DNA of 64,000 bases from Altererythrobacter ishigakiensis (GTDB lineage: Bacteria; Pseudomonadota; Alphaproteobacteria; Sphingomonadales; Sphingomonadaceae), in assembly GCF_001663155.1 (NCBI RefSeq), contig NZ_CP015963.1:868001-932000 (forward strand), written 5' to 3'. Positions within the stretch are counted from its first letter, which is position 1; the number at the start of each line of letters is the position of its first letter. The translations under genes were made by a program, and so were the position numbers. Below are positions 28,741 to 39,300 of this stretch, in pieces. The notes beneath the pieces were generated by a model that saw only the letters and a program-made list of their open reading frames with translations, was not told the origin of the DNA and searched no databases.

Positions 28741-30033
28741 ATGACAGATTTGCCGATTTCTGCCGATCTGGTGGCGGACCTCAACGAGCGATCGCGCGAA
28801 GCGGTCGCCGAAGATTACTCCGCACTAGGGCGCAAGCTGGAAAGGCGCGGCATCGCGATTGATGCCGTTAAGGACAAAGTTAAAGCGTTTGGTGTCGCCG
28901 TGCCGAGCTGGGGGGCTGGGCGCGGCGGCACCAGATTCGCGAAGTTTCCGATGGCAGGTGAGCCCACAAATATTCATGAGAAGCTTGAAGATTGCGCGGT
29001 CATTCATCAGCTCGGTCGCTCTACACCGGCGGTCAGCCCGCATTTTCCGTGGGATTGCGTGGATGATTATGCTGCGCTGAAGCAGGAGGCCTCGGACTAC
29101 GGACTAGTTTTCGATGCGGTGAACTCCAACACCTTTCAAGATCAGCCAGGCCAAGCGCAGACCTACGAGACTGGGTCGCTTTCTTCCACGGTTGCCGCAA
29201 CCCGGCAGCAGGCGATCGATCACAACATTGAATGTATTGAAATCGGAAAACAGATCGGGTCCGAGCGACTGACTGTTTGGGTGGGTGACGGCACCAATTT
29301 CCCAGGTCAGCAAGATCTGGGCCGGTCGCTTGATCGCTACTTGGATGCGGCCGCAGAAGTCTATTCCGCGTTACCCGACGACTGGACAATGATGCTCGAA
29401 CACAAAATGTTCGAACCGGCATTCTATTCCAGTGTGATCTCTGATTGGGGCAGCTCTCTCATGGCGGCGCAGGAACTGGGCGAGAAGTGCAAATGCCTGG
29501 TTGATCTTGGGCATCATGCGCCAAATGTGAATATCGAGCAGATCGTGGCGCGGCTTCATCATGCTGGGAAACTCGGCGGTTTCCATTTCAATGACAGCAA
29601 ATATGGTGACGATGACCTGGATAGCGGCAGCATCAATCCTCACCAGCTATTCCTGGTTTTCAACGAGCTCATCGAAGCGGAGCTGAACCCGCGCCACGGC
29701 TTTGATCCTTCCTACATGATCGACCAATCGCATAACGTGACGGATCCGATCGAAAGCATGTTGTCGTCCGCAGAAACTATTGCGGGATGTTATGTGCGCG
29801 CTGCTTTGGTCGATCGCGATGCATTGCACGCTGCTCAAAACGACAATGATGTGATGCTTGCATTTCGAACTCTTCGGACTGCTTATGAGACGGATGTCGC
29901 CCCAATCCTCGCCCAGGCGCGTGACGAGCAGGGCGGCGCGATCGATTGGCTAAATGTCTATCGAGCGAGCAAGTATCGCGAACGCAAGGCGCAAGAGCGC
30001 AAGGAAGTTGGCCTCGGTGCCGGCATCGTCTGA
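28741..30033 (+). CDS. rhaI: L-rhamnose isomerase (RhaI type)
   Basis: The 430-residue TIM-barrel protein starts at an ATG behind GGAGAGGAAAC, 21 bp after the aldolase gene. VPSWGAGRGGTRF (about 58-70), MMLEHKMFEPAFY (about 217-229, metal-binding Glu), VDLGHHAPNVNIEQIV and GGFHFNDSKYGDDDLD (about 278-293, metal ligands His and Asp) mark the RhaI family that replaces RhaA in rhizobia, Pseudomonas and sphingomonads. It converts L-rhamnose to L-rhamnulose. Mutarotase RhaM at 43435 would supply the correct anomer. Confidence 0.92.
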   Translation: MTDLPISADLVADLNERSREAVAEDYSALGRKLERRGIAIDAVKDKVKAFGVAVPSWGAGRGGTRFAKFPMAGEPTNIHEKLEDCAVIHQLGRSTPAVSPHFPWDCVDDYAALKQEASDYGLVFDAVNSNTFQDQPGQAQTYETGSLSSTVAATRQQAIDHNIECIEIGKQIGSERLTVWVGDGTNFPGQQDLGRSLDRYLDAAAEVYSALPDDWTMMLEHKMFEPAFYSSVISDWGSSLMAAQELGEKCKCLVDLGHHAPNVNIEQIVARLHHAGKLGGFHFNDSKYGDDDLDSGSINPHQLFLVFNELIEAELNPRHGFDPSYMIDQSHNVTDPIESMLSSAETIAGCYVRAALVDRDALHAAQNDNDVMLAFRTLRTAYETDVAPILAQARDEQGGAIDWLNVYRASKYRERKAQERKEVGLGAGIV

Positions 30034-30065
30034 TTTCTGAAAACATGATCTATGGGAGCCTCCCG

Positions 30066-31238
30066 ATGACAGTTCTTCGATCGATTGCTGCCGGCCTTTT
30101 GCCGCTTGCTGCACTGACTTCAGGTTGCGCGTATGCGCCACAAGTGGAATCCGCTTCCAGCTCGGTGGCGGCGAGTTCAGAAACGGAGATCGTTGCACTG
30201 GCCAACAACGTGGCTGATTGGCAGCTGGCCAACCTTGAAAATCTCGAGAGCTACATTCGCTTCATTTCGCGCGAAACTCCAAATCCACGCGGCTGGGTAA
30301 AAGGCACTTTCTTCCTTGGATTGATGGATTACGCCGAACAAACCGGCCAGCAGCGTTACATCGATGCGCTCACTGCAATCGCAGAACGCGAAGAATGGCG
30401 CTTGGGTGATCGACTCTACCACGCGGACGATCATCTTGTCGGTCAGGTCTATTTTCGGCTTCATCGAAGTGGCGTTGCGTCAGCAAATCTCGGCCCAACA
30501 CAGCAAAACCTCGATGCTATTCTAGCTGACAAACCTAACACTCAGATGATGCACCCCGACAATCACAATGACCCGGGTTGCGCCAAGCGTTGGTGCTGGG
30601 CGGACGCGCTCTTCATGGCGCCTGCGACTTGGTGGGATGCACACGAAACCTTCGGTAAAGAGGAATATGCAGACTATGCACATTCCGAATTTCAGGTCGC
30701 GACCGATTTGCTCTTCGACAAGGACGTCGGTCTTTACTACCGCGACAGCCGCTTCTTTGATCGCCGCGGGGCAGATGGAGAGAAGCTATTCTGGAGCCGC
30801 GGCAATGGATGGGTTTATGGTGGCCTTGTAAATGTCTTGCGGACGATGTCAGCCGACGATCCTCGCAGAGACTATTATGTTTCGCTGTTTCGCCAAATGT
30901 CGGATCGCCTGGTCGCGATCCAGGCTGAAAATGGAATGTGGCGTGCGTCACTTCTAGCATCAAGCGAAACACCTCCAGAGACGAGCGGAACGGGCTTTTT
31001 CGTCTACGGTCTTGCCTGGGCGCTGAACGAAGGTGTCCTTGAGGGCGAGCAATATTCTGCCGCGGTCGATGCGGGTTGGAAGGCGCTGGTCGCAAATGTC
31101 GATGATGAAGGCCGGCTAGGCTATGTACAGCAGGTCGGCGATCGACCGGAAGGCGTACAGCCAGATGATCGACAGCTCTATGGGGTAGGAGCCTTCCTGC
31201 TCGCTACAGGCCAGATTCTCAAACTTGAGCAAGACTGA
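30066..31238 (+). CDS. GH105 unsaturated glucuronyl/rhamnogalacturonyl hydrolase, lipoprotein (copy 1)
   Basis: ATG 30066 gives 390 residues with lipobox LTSGC (Cys21). The alpha6/alpha6-barrel carries YHADDHLVGQVY (Asp121/122) and RWCWADALFMAPATW (Asp180), the two acidic positions that GH105 enzymes use to hydrate the 4,5 double bond, plus FWSRGNGWVYGGL and ETSGTGFFVYGLAWALN. The enzyme removes the unsaturated uronate left on oligomers by a lyase, giving 5-keto-4-deoxyuronate for KduI or DhuI. It ends the rhaD-rhaI operon, which pairs release of unsaturated uronate-rhamnose disaccharides with rhamnose breakdown. A paralogue is at 55321. Confidence 0.9.
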   Translation: MTVLRSIAAGLLPLAALTSGCAYAPQVESASSSVAASSETEIVALANNVADWQLANLENLESYIRFISRETPNPRGWVKGTFFLGLMDYAEQTGQQRYIDALTAIAEREEWRLGDRLYHADDHLVGQVYFRLHRSGVASANLGPTQQNLDAILADKPNTQMMHPDNHNDPGCAKRWCWADALFMAPATWWDAHETFGKEEYADYAHSEFQVATDLLFDKDVGLYYRDSRFFDRRGADGEKLFWSRGNGWVYGGLVNVLRTMSADDPRRDYYVSLFRQMSDRLVAIQAENGMWRASLLASSETPPETSGTGFFVYGLAWALNEGVLEGEQYSAAVDAGWKALVANVDDEGRLGYVQQVGDRPEGVQPDDRQLYGVGAFLLATGQILKLEQD

Positions 31239-31286
31239 TCGATTCGCCTTCTGCACATCTCTTGGTGCTTTTGAGCGGGTCACGCC

Positions 31287-31302
31287 GGTGCATTCTTGCA
31301 CC
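31287..31302. terminator. Weak hairpin after the GH105 gene
   Basis: GGTGCA and TGCACC flank a TTCT loop about 50 bp after the stop. There is no strong T run, so termination is only possible. Confidence 0.35.
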
Positions 31303-31314
31303 TTCCGACCTTAA

Positions 31315-31339
31315 AATGATCAAAAAATGTCACGAAACG
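31315..31339. promoter_or_regulatory. AAAATGATCA-type repeats upstream of TonB receptor 2
   Basis: AAAATGATCA is followed by AAAATGTCACG and AAACGTCAT, about 15 bp upstream of the predicted -35 box. The first decamer is identical to one copy upstream of the NCS1 permease (48908-48917). Confidence 0.45.
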
Positions 31340-31352
31340 TCATAAATGCGCA

Positions 31353-31381
31353 TTGACTTAGTCGAAAACAATCGGCCATAT
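31353..31381 (+). promoter_or_regulatory. Predicted sigma-70 promoter for the TonB receptor 2 operon
   Basis: -35 TTGACT (31353-31358) and -10 CCATAT (31376-31381) are separated by 17 bp, 35 bp before the ATG at 31416. Confidence 0.5.
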
Positions 31382-31415
31382 GTGACCAAATGAAGACTCT
31401 GTGAGGGGAGAGGTA

Positions 31416-34400
31416 ATGAAGAACGATCAACCAGCACGTGTGATGCGCGGGTATTCGGCCAGCCTGAAGGCTGGTGTCGCAGCCATCGCGATGTGTTTTC
31501 CATCGATCGCTGCAGCGCAAGACTCCGATGCTGAAAACGCAGAGGGGGCGGGTGACCAAGATGCGCAGGTAACCAGCCAGCAGCCTAATGAAGAAGGCGT
31601 GATCGTTGTTACGGGCATTCGCGCCAGTCTTGCAGACGCGCTGCAACAGAGGCGAAAAGCCGATGTATTTCTTGATGGTATCTCTTCAGACGACATTGGT
31701 TCGACGCCGGATTTGAACTTGGGTGAGGCGTTGGCGCGTATCCCAGGCGTTCAGATTAACCGCGAGGGTGCGCGTCGTGATGCGACTATCTCCATTCGCG
31801 GCCTGCCTGGTCGTTTTACCAAGACGACCGTGATGGGGCAGACGATTGCCTCGACTACGCGCGGCAACAACACGGGTAACCCGTTTGGTATCTTTGAAAG
31901 CGCGATCTTTAACGGTGCGAATGTCATCAAGTCCTTCACACCGGATACACCCTCCGGTGGTTTGGCGGCGCAAGTCGATTTGCGTCTCAATGGTGCATTG
32001 CAGCGCCGTGAAGGATTCGTAGTTCGCGCTGAAGTTGATCATGAGGAGACGACTGGAGACGAACTTCCGAAATTCTTTATCTCCGGCGCTCAGCGTATCG
32101 GTGATCGCTTTGGCATCTACGGTAACTTTGCTTATTCTGAGCAGAGTTTCCGGCGTGATACGCTCCGCCTCAACAATTATCGGCAGTTTACCAGTGCGCA
32201 AGTCGCGGGCTTTGCTGATGGGACTCGGGCTAGCGGTATAGGTGCTGATCAAAGCGCTGTGTCTGGCACACCTAATCCGGCTTTCGATCTTCCGGCCGTT
32301 GGAGAGAACGGGCTGGACAACGCAGTGATCTATCCGCGCGCCATGCGTCAATTTGTTCAGAACAATCGGGGGGAGCGGTTCTCAATTTCTGCTGGCATGG
32401 CCTATGAGGTTTCGGACAATCTCGAACTGCGTCTCGATGGCATTTTTACCCGCCGGAACTTGAGTGAATCCAATCAGGATATCTCAATATTCGAGGGGCA
32501 TAACGGTTTTAACTCACTAGTTTCGCCGCTTTCCGCTCCTGTCAATGTGGGTGTGGTTGACTGGGACGAGAACGGTACAGAGGAGAATGTTTACCTCGTA
32601 CCGCGCGTCTTGATCAGTGACTCGCAAACCGCAATCGAAAATCGTAGTTTTCCTGCACTTGACGAATCCTGGGCGATTTATCCGCAGTTCAACTTCGAGA
32701 ACGATGTCTGGCGCTTCAAAGGCGTCGGTACATATTCCGAAGCGCGCGGCCGGTCGAGCTTGAACCAATATAGCTTGCGGGTTCGGTTCCGTGGAGGCGG
32801 TGCCTCCACCCGTGATCTCGACTCCAACCTTGATGGCATTGATGATCGTGGCAACGACTCGATCCTGATTTTGGACAATGGCCTCGGCAGCCTCAACAGC
32901 ATCTTTGTTGACAACATTGTTAACCCGTTGCTGTATGAACTCGATCAAACGCGCGGCTCAACTCGTGTTGAAACCGGTTCTGGTATTGGCGCTCGGGACG
33001 ACTTCGCTGGCTTCGTCCCTCCGGGGCCGAACCAGAACCCGTTCAATCAACCAACCTCGATTTTGGCATTGGGATTCACCGAAGGAGTGGATCGTGACCT
33101 GAAATCTTTCGACTTCGAAACGGCGCGCAAGTTCGAGGGCGGCCTTTTCTCGGAAGTAGAGGTTGGCGGCTACTACAGTGATGAGACCTCTCGCCGTTAC
33201 CGCTCGGAATTTGGTGGTCTTGGCTTGAACTATGCCGCAGCTTTTGACCGCAGCATTCTTGTGCCGAACGACGGCGTGGCCGAAGGCGGTGCCTATCTCG
33301 GTGGTGACATCCCGGGCGTTGAACTGGACAATTTCCTCTCGCTCGATATTCCAGTCTTGGAATCTCTGCTTGGCTCCGCAAGTCAGGAACCACGGTCTGA
33401 TCTGCGGTTCACGCCTTCGGCCGGCAATATCCGCGGGTATTTTCCGCAGTTGACGCCTGAAAGTGCGGCGACAATCACACCGGAAGAAATTCTTGCTGCA
33501 TTGCCGTTGGTCGAAGCACCTGGCGGGAACACATACCTTGCCCGGCCGCAGATTTCGCGCCCGACTATTGTAGACAACAACTTCGATTCATCGCGTGAGA
33601 CGATCGAGTTGTATGCGATGGCCAAGTTCGATTTTTCGCGCATGTACGATGCCCAGCTACGCGGCAATTTCGGCGTTCGCTATGTAAAGACTGACTTGGT
33701 TGGCCAAACGAATCCAACTTTCCTGCAGTTCTATGACAATTTGAATGCAATTCGCGCAGCAAACGGTGGGCCAGCGCTTGAATTCAAGGATGCGAGTGAC
33801 AACGATGCCTTGGTGTTCGGACAGGCGAAGAATAGCTTCGAGCGTTTCCTGCCGTCCATGAATTTGATCTATGAGATCACTCCAGATATCGTCGCTCGAG
33901 CGGCGTTCTACGGCACGTTCGAAGCACTCGATCTTGCAGAGTTCACTCCGACGCCAACGCTCATTGTCGAAAATGACACTTCGGGCGATATCGACGATCT
34001 GGATCCCGAGGATCGTATTCTCGGCTCGGACGGGAATCCAATCCCCCGGACCTCTATCAACATCTCGACACTCGATGTGCAGCCTCGGCGTTCAACCGGC
34101 TTCGATCTGGGATTGAGCTGGTACAACAAGCCCGGGAGTGTGGTGTCGATCGGCTTCTTCAGAAAGTCTCTGGTCGGTGACATTACCCGTCAGCGGAATT
34201 TCTGTCCGGAAGGTGAGAGCCTTACGGTCGAAGGCCGGACTTTCAATGATATTCGCTTTGCTGACATCAACTCGACTAATCCGATTGAACAGTCTTATGC
34301 TGGACAGTGTGTCTTCACCAATGACAATGGGGATCCGCAGCGAATTCGCGTCAGCCGGACTGTAAACAATCCGGACACAATCAACGTCACGGGCTTCGAG

Positions 34401-34829
34401 GCGCAGATTCAGCAGACACTCGACTTCCTGCCAGGCTTTCTCAAGAATACGGGCGTTGTCTTGAACTACACGCGTGTCCGTTCAGGCGGTGACAATGATG
34501 TCCAGCTCTTCAACGTTGCCGAAGATACCTACAATATCATCGGCTACTATGAAGACGACTTCCTCGAGGCGCGATTGGCGTACAACCACCAGTCGGAGAT
34601 TCAGCGGCAAGGCGGCTCTTCGTTTATCGGTGGTAACACCATTATCGCCCCGCGTGGTCAGTTGGATTTCTCCGGCGCCATCAAGCCTATGAGAGGCTTG
34701 GAAATCCGCGCCGAAGTGTTCAACATCACGCAAAGCTCGCGCCGCGAGTATCTCGGTGTCGAAGAGCTTTTCCGCCTGTATGAATATGATGGGCGGACCT
34801 ATTCGCTCTCCGCAACTTACAGGTTCTAA
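31416..34829 (+). CDS. TonB-dependent receptor 2, long oligosaccharide-type
   Basis: ATG 31416 behind GGGGAGAGG gives 1137 residues. A signal peptide ends SIAAAQD. The TonB box-like EEGVIVVTGIRASLADALQQRR is followed by the plug (LNLGEALARIPGVQINRE...ISIRGLPG) and a barrel with the terminal SATYRF aromatic anchor. It is longer than receptor 1 and only moderately similar to it, which suggests a different oligomer. It opens the 31.4-43.4 kb operon (receptor, propeller, GH106, DUF5060, propeller), so its cargo is probably the rhamnose-uronate oligosaccharide that these enzymes make. Confidence 0.92.
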   Translation: MKNDQPARVMRGYSASLKAGVAAIAMCFPSIAAAQDSDAENAEGAGDQDAQVTSQQPNEEGVIVVTGIRASLADALQQRRKADVFLDGISSDDIGSTPDLNLGEALARIPGVQINREGARRDATISIRGLPGRFTKTTVMGQTIASTTRGNNTGNPFGIFESAIFNGANVIKSFTPDTPSGGLAAQVDLRLNGALQRREGFVVRAEVDHEETTGDELPKFFISGAQRIGDRFGIYGNFAYSEQSFRRDTLRLNNYRQFTSAQVAGFADGTRASGIGADQSAVSGTPNPAFDLPAVGENGLDNAVIYPRAMRQFVQNNRGERFSISAGMAYEVSDNLELRLDGIFTRRNLSESNQDISIFEGHNGFNSLVSPLSAPVNVGVVDWDENGTEENVYLVPRVLISDSQTAIENRSFPALDESWAIYPQFNFENDVWRFKGVGTYSEARGRSSLNQYSLRVRFRGGGASTRDLDSNLDGIDDRGNDSILILDNGLGSLNSIFVDNIVNPLLYELDQTRGSTRVETGSGIGARDDFAGFVPPGPNQNPFNQPTSILALGFTEGVDRDLKSFDFETARKFEGGLFSEVEVGGYYSDETSRRYRSEFGGLGLNYAAAFDRSILVPNDGVAEGGAYLGGDIPGVELDNFLSLDIPVLESLLGSASQEPRSDLRFTPSAGNIRGYFPQLTPESAATITPEEILAALPLVEAPGGNTYLARPQISRPTIVDNNFDSSRETIELYAMAKFDFSRMYDAQLRGNFGVRYVKTDLVGQTNPTFLQFYDNLNAIRAANGGPALEFKDASDNDALVFGQAKNSFERFLPSMNLIYEITPDIVARAAFYGTFEALDLAEFTPTPTLIVENDTSGDIDDLDPEDRILGSDGNPIPRTSINISTLDVQPRRSTGFDLGLSWYNKPGSVVSIGFFRKSLVGDITRQRNFCPEGESLTVEGRTFNDIRFADINSTNPIEQSYAGQCVFTNDNGDPQRIRVSRTVNNPDTINVTGFEAQIQQTLDFLPGFLKNTGVVLNYTRVRSGGDNDVQLFNVAEDTYNIIGYYEDDFLEARLAYNHQSEIQRQGGSSFIGGNTIIAPRGQLDFSGAIKPMRGLEIRAEVFNITQSSRREYLGVEELFRLYEYDGRTYSLSATYRF

Positions 34830-34850
34830 TGATTTAACGATCCTCCCTGT

Positions 34851-34898
34851 GGGCCGGTGGCTAGCTTCAAGCTCGCTGCCGGCCCGTTCCTTTTGGGG
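34851..34898 (+). terminator. Hairpin terminator or attenuator after TonB receptor 2
   Basis: GGGCCGG (34851-34857) pairs with CCGGCCC (34879-34885), followed by GTTCCTTTT. It lies between the receptor stop and the next start at 34906, so it could lower expression of the downstream enzymes relative to the receptor. Confidence 0.65.
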
Positions 34899-34905
34899 CA
34901 AGGTG

Positions 34906-36291
34906 ATGAGCACGAAGATTATGAAAGCATCGAAGTCAGGAATTCAGATTGCGACAGCCGTGCTGCTGTCTCTTTGCATTGCCACGCCAAGCGCCTTTGC
35001 ACAGCCAAGTGACAGGCTAGCCGACGATCAACTAAATCTGGCGAGTGAAGTGGAGGCAATTGATTTCCATTGGGCCGGCAATCGTGTCTGGGCGCAAATG
35101 ATTCAACGCGGCGAACACCAATTCATCATTTACTACGATGCCAGCCGACAAATGAGTGTGGCGCATCGCGCGCATCAACGAACCCCATGGCGCTACCACA
35201 AGCTCCCGAGCTTTCTGGGTTGGGACAGCCATAATTACGCGACTGTCGATGTGGATGAGGAGGGCTACATCCATGTAATGGGCAATATGCACAATGACCG
35301 GCTGGTCTATTTCCGTTCGACGGAGCCATGGGAAGTGCGCTCGCTGAGGCAAGTCGATTACCTTATCAGCCGCGAACGCGACGTTAATGTCACCTATCCC
35401 AATTTCATGCATGATCGTGACGGTCGCTTGATCGCGATCTACCGTCTCGGTGGGAGCGGAAACGGGCGGTACTATTATCACCGATATGACACAGAGTCGA
35501 AGACATGGGCGCTCATGCATGATGGCCAGTTCTTCGACGGCGAAGACGAGCGGGGCGCCTACTATATTGGACCCGAACTAGGTCCAGACGGCAAATTTCA
35601 CATGGTTTGGGTATGGCGTGAAACACCGTCCGCAGCCACAAACAACAACCTTTCCTATGTTCGGAGCCCTGACTTGGAGAACTGGGAAGATTCGAACGGC
35701 AATCCTGTTCGTTTGCCGTTGATCCGTTCGACTGGCGAAGTTGTCGATCCGGTCCCGACCTTTGGCGGCATACTGAACGGGCAGAAAAAGCTCGGCTTTG
35801 ATGCGAGCAACCTGCCCATGATTTCGTACTACAAGAATGACGGGAACGGCGACACGCAGATAATGCTGGCGCGCAAATCGGGCGAGGGGTGGTCGACCCA
35901 CCAAATAAGCGATTGGACTGACAGCAAGCAGCTTCTGGACCGTGGAGGAAGCCTTAGCGTTTCAATTCTTGTGCCTGAGGCTCCTTACGTAGCGGAAGAT
36001 GGAACAATCCGGGTTAGAGCAAAGCGAGATGGCGATGAGATCGAGTTTGTCGTCGATCCTGAAACCACCCGCACCGTTCGAGTGGGCAGCTATCAATCGG
36101 TTCCTGATATTATTGGCACTTTCCAAGATAACGACCAGCTCGTCCAGTTTGTCAAAAAGGCAGAGGGCATCCCTGAAGACAGTGCGTATGATTTCTATCT
36201 AAGTTGGGAAGCCAACCCGCCTGCCCAGGACCAGGCGCGCGGGCAGATTCCGCAGCCCTCAACGCTGCGTCTGCATAAGATTCCACGCTAA
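34906..36291 (+). CDS. Secreted BNR_4 beta-propeller protein, candidate lyase (subtype B)
   Basis: ATG 34906 gives 461 residues with a signal peptide ending PSAFAQ (about residue 33). Propeller segments include GWDSHNYATVDVDEEGYIHV (about 105-124), GNMHNDRLVYFRS, RDVNVTYPNFMHDRDGRL and ISYYKNDGNGDTQIML. The GYIHV and H-N motifs place it in the BNR_4 group that contains PL24/PL25 ulvan lyases, but it lacks the GGHGG and YRHGAH motifs of the copies at 3722 and 56568. It resembles the gene at 41944 more (shared NVTYP-F and RG-Y-G-...-GPDG). Lyase activity on another linkage is plausible but unproven. It is 12 bp from GH106. Confidence 0.65.
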   Translation: MSTKIMKASKSGIQIATAVLLSLCIATPSAFAQPSDRLADDQLNLASEVEAIDFHWAGNRVWAQMIQRGEHQFIIYYDASRQMSVAHRAHQRTPWRYHKLPSFLGWDSHNYATVDVDEEGYIHVMGNMHNDRLVYFRSTEPWEVRSLRQVDYLISRERDVNVTYPNFMHDRDGRLIAIYRLGGSGNGRYYYHRYDTESKTWALMHDGQFFDGEDERGAYYIGPELGPDGKFHMVWVWRETPSAATNNNLSYVRSPDLENWEDSNGNPVRLPLIRSTGEVVDPVPTFGGILNGQKKLGFDASNLPMISYYKNDGNGDTQIMLARKSGEGWSTHQISDWTDSKQLLDRGGSLSVSILVPEAPYVAEDGTIRVRAKRDGDEIEFVVDPETTRTVRVGSYQSVPDIIGTFQDNDQLVQFVKKAEGIPEDSAYDFYLSWEANPPAQDQARGQIPQPSTLRLHKIPR

Positions 36292-36303
36292 GGGGAAAGC
36301 GCG

Positions 36304-39300
36304 TTGTTGCGGGTCTTGGGTGAATCACGGTTTGCCATTGCTGCAACAATAGGCGCTGCCCTCTCACTGGGATCGCCCAGTGCGCTGTCTGCCCAGCCAA
36401 CTCTCGACGAGCTGCGCGAGCAGTTCGCGCAGCCCCCTTCAGATACCCGCCCATGGGCTTGGTTCCATGTGATGAGCGGCAACATGTCGCGAGAAGGAAT
36501 CACGACAGATTTGGAAGCGATGGAGCGTGTCGGTATCGGCGGAATTGTACTGTTCTCCGTGACCCAGGGAATCTCCTATGGCCCAGTGAAATTCAATTCT
36601 TCTGAGTATCATGATCTGGTCGCCCATGTGGCAGCCGAATGCCAGCGGCTTGGTATGAAGTTCTCGTTCCATAACAGCGATGGCTGGTCGTCGTCTGGTG
36701 GGCCGTGGGTGACGCCCGAACAGTCTATGAAGCGACTGGTCTGGCGCGAGATGATCGTAGATGGCGGTCGGCTAGAATTGCGTTTGCCACAGCCCAGCAC
36801 TGAGCAGGGATTTTATCGCGATGTAGCTGTAATTGCTTATCCGGCCTTGAAAGCAGAGCTCGCCGATAAGAGCAGCACTCCGATCGTAACCAGCTCCGAT
36901 CCAACGGTTGATTTGGATCGACTGATGGATGGCGATTTTCTCACATCAGATTCAATAAATGTGCCCGAAGGTGGGACGGGTTGGATCCAGTTTAGCTATA
37001 GCCAATCAGTACCGATCCGGCATTTGCGTCTCGCCAATATTCCTGAGCGAGATGTACAAATTTCACTCGAAATGTCTCTCGATGGTCAGGAGTTCCTGCC
37101 TGTCCGCGATTTTGGCAAAACTCGCATCCTGCGCGATGAATGGGAGATCGACACCGCCTTTACGCCTGTAGACGCGCGCCACTTCCGCCTGAAGTTTAAC
37201 GAGAGCACGTCGATTGGCGAAATTGAGCTTTCGCAATTGGCGCGTATCGACAACACGTCAGGCCAAAGTGCGCTGGGATACGTTTCGGGCAACGAGCTCC
37301 CTTCGCTTTCAGACGTACACACGGATGCAGTGGTCGATCCCGAAAGCGTTGTCGATCTGACTGCCAACCTGTCAACCGACGGTTCGCTGCGCGCGAAGCT
37401 TCCCAAAGGTCGCTGGACACTCTTGCGTTTTGGCTACACGTCGACCGGTGCCCACAATGTAATGCCATCGCCTGAAGGCAATGGGCTGGAAGTCGACAAG
37501 TTCAGTTCGGCTGCGTTTCAGGCGCACTACGACGACTTTATTGGCCCGGTGATTGCGCGCACGCGCGCGGTCGCGCCAGATGCACTCAGTGGCGTCATGA
37601 TCGACAGTTACGAGGTCGGTGGGCAGAATTGGACAGCTGGATATGAGCGCAAGTTCGAACAGGCGACGGGCATCGATCTTATACCTTGGTTGCCATTGTA
37701 CGCCGGCCGCTTCGTTGCTGATAAATCGCGAACGGAGGCGATGTTCAAGCGCATTCGCAAGTTTAGCGCACAGCTCATCAATGAAAATTACTACGGCAAA
37801 TTTGCCGAGTTAATGGACGATGAGGGACTCGAAAGCCTGATCCAACCTTATGGAAACGGGCCGTTTGACGAGATAGCCGTAGGCTCAGTCGCTTCCGTGC
37901 CAGCAGGTGAGTTCTGGGTGCGCCGCGATGATCTCAGCAACCTCAATGGCGCCGTCTCCGCAGCGCGGATTTTTGGCAAACCGATCGCAGCAGCCGAAGC
38001 CTTTACAGCCACTTGGGACGATAACTGGAATTTCTCGCCCGAGTTCGGGAAAAAATGGGGCGACCGAGCTTGGGTGGCTGGCGTCAACCAGTTCTTTTTT
38101 CATCGTTTTGCACATCAGGCCAACACCCATGTGATGCCCGGTATGACCATGAACCGCTGGGGGTCGCATTTTGACCGTAGTCAGCCGTGGTGGGAAATTG
38201 GTGGAGCGGCCTGGTTCCAATACATGGCACGTGGGCAGCATTTGCTGCGTCAGGGCCATGCCGTTGCGGACATTGCGATGGTTGTCGGATCAAACAGTCC
38301 CGTCGTTTGCCCAGAGAAGAACTCGATGATTGACGTATTGCCGAAGGGTGTCGAGTTCGACTGTCTTGATACGCAGACCTTGCTGACACGAAGCCGCCTT
38401 GAGGATGGCGCCCTCGTGCTTCAGAATGGCGCACGATACGCAATGATTTGGTGGCCGCACACAGTCAAGCCAAGCGCGCGCGAAATGGCGCGACTGGCAG
38501 CTGCAAGAGCGGCAAGTGTTCCTGTTGCGATGGCCAATTTGGGGGAAGACGTAGAGGGCATCTTTTTTGCTGCAGGTTTGCAGCCACGCCTTTCCAGTGT
38601 GGGCGACATTCCTTCATTCACGCACCGCCGGGTAGGCGGAACAGACATTGTCTTCGTATTCAATGATGCCGATCACGCTAGACAGTTCGATCTGTGCGTG
38701 AGGATGGATGGCAAGCACAGCGAAGCATGGAACCCCATCAACGGGAACATGGAGTTCCTCAGCGGAACTGTCGATGAAACTGGTTGTTCGCGCTTGAAAC
38801 TAAATCTCGCGCCTTATGAATCGCGTTTCCTGTTGTTCGATGACCATCTGCGATTTCGAGATGCACCAGAAGCCACCCTCATCAACGAAGTGGTTCTATC
38901 AATTGACGGAAACTGGGCGATAAGGTTCGATGCACATGATGGCGTCACTACCAATATTACGGGATCGGAGCTGTTCGATTGGTCGAAGAATGACAATCGC
39001 GAAATCCGCTATTTTGCCGGTACCGCTACTTATCAAAACGCATTCACCCTTCGACGCGAAGACCTGCAACATAGAGAGCAAATCTTGCTCGATCTTGGCC
39101 AGGTGGAAAGTGTCGCGAGCGTGCGTGTCAACGGCAATGACATTGGCACATTGTGGACTGCGCCTTTCGCTATCGACATTCGTTCTGCGCTCAGGCCGGG
39201 TAAGAACTCAATCGAAATCAAAGTCTCTAATCTCTGGGTCAATCGCCTGATCGGTGATGCGGCATTGCCAGATACTAGCGGCTACGAGCCAGAGGACAAA

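Noticed and set aside
31278..31302. Possible strong terminator after GH105
   Set aside because: The stem is only 6 bp with no T run; listed only as a weak hairpin.
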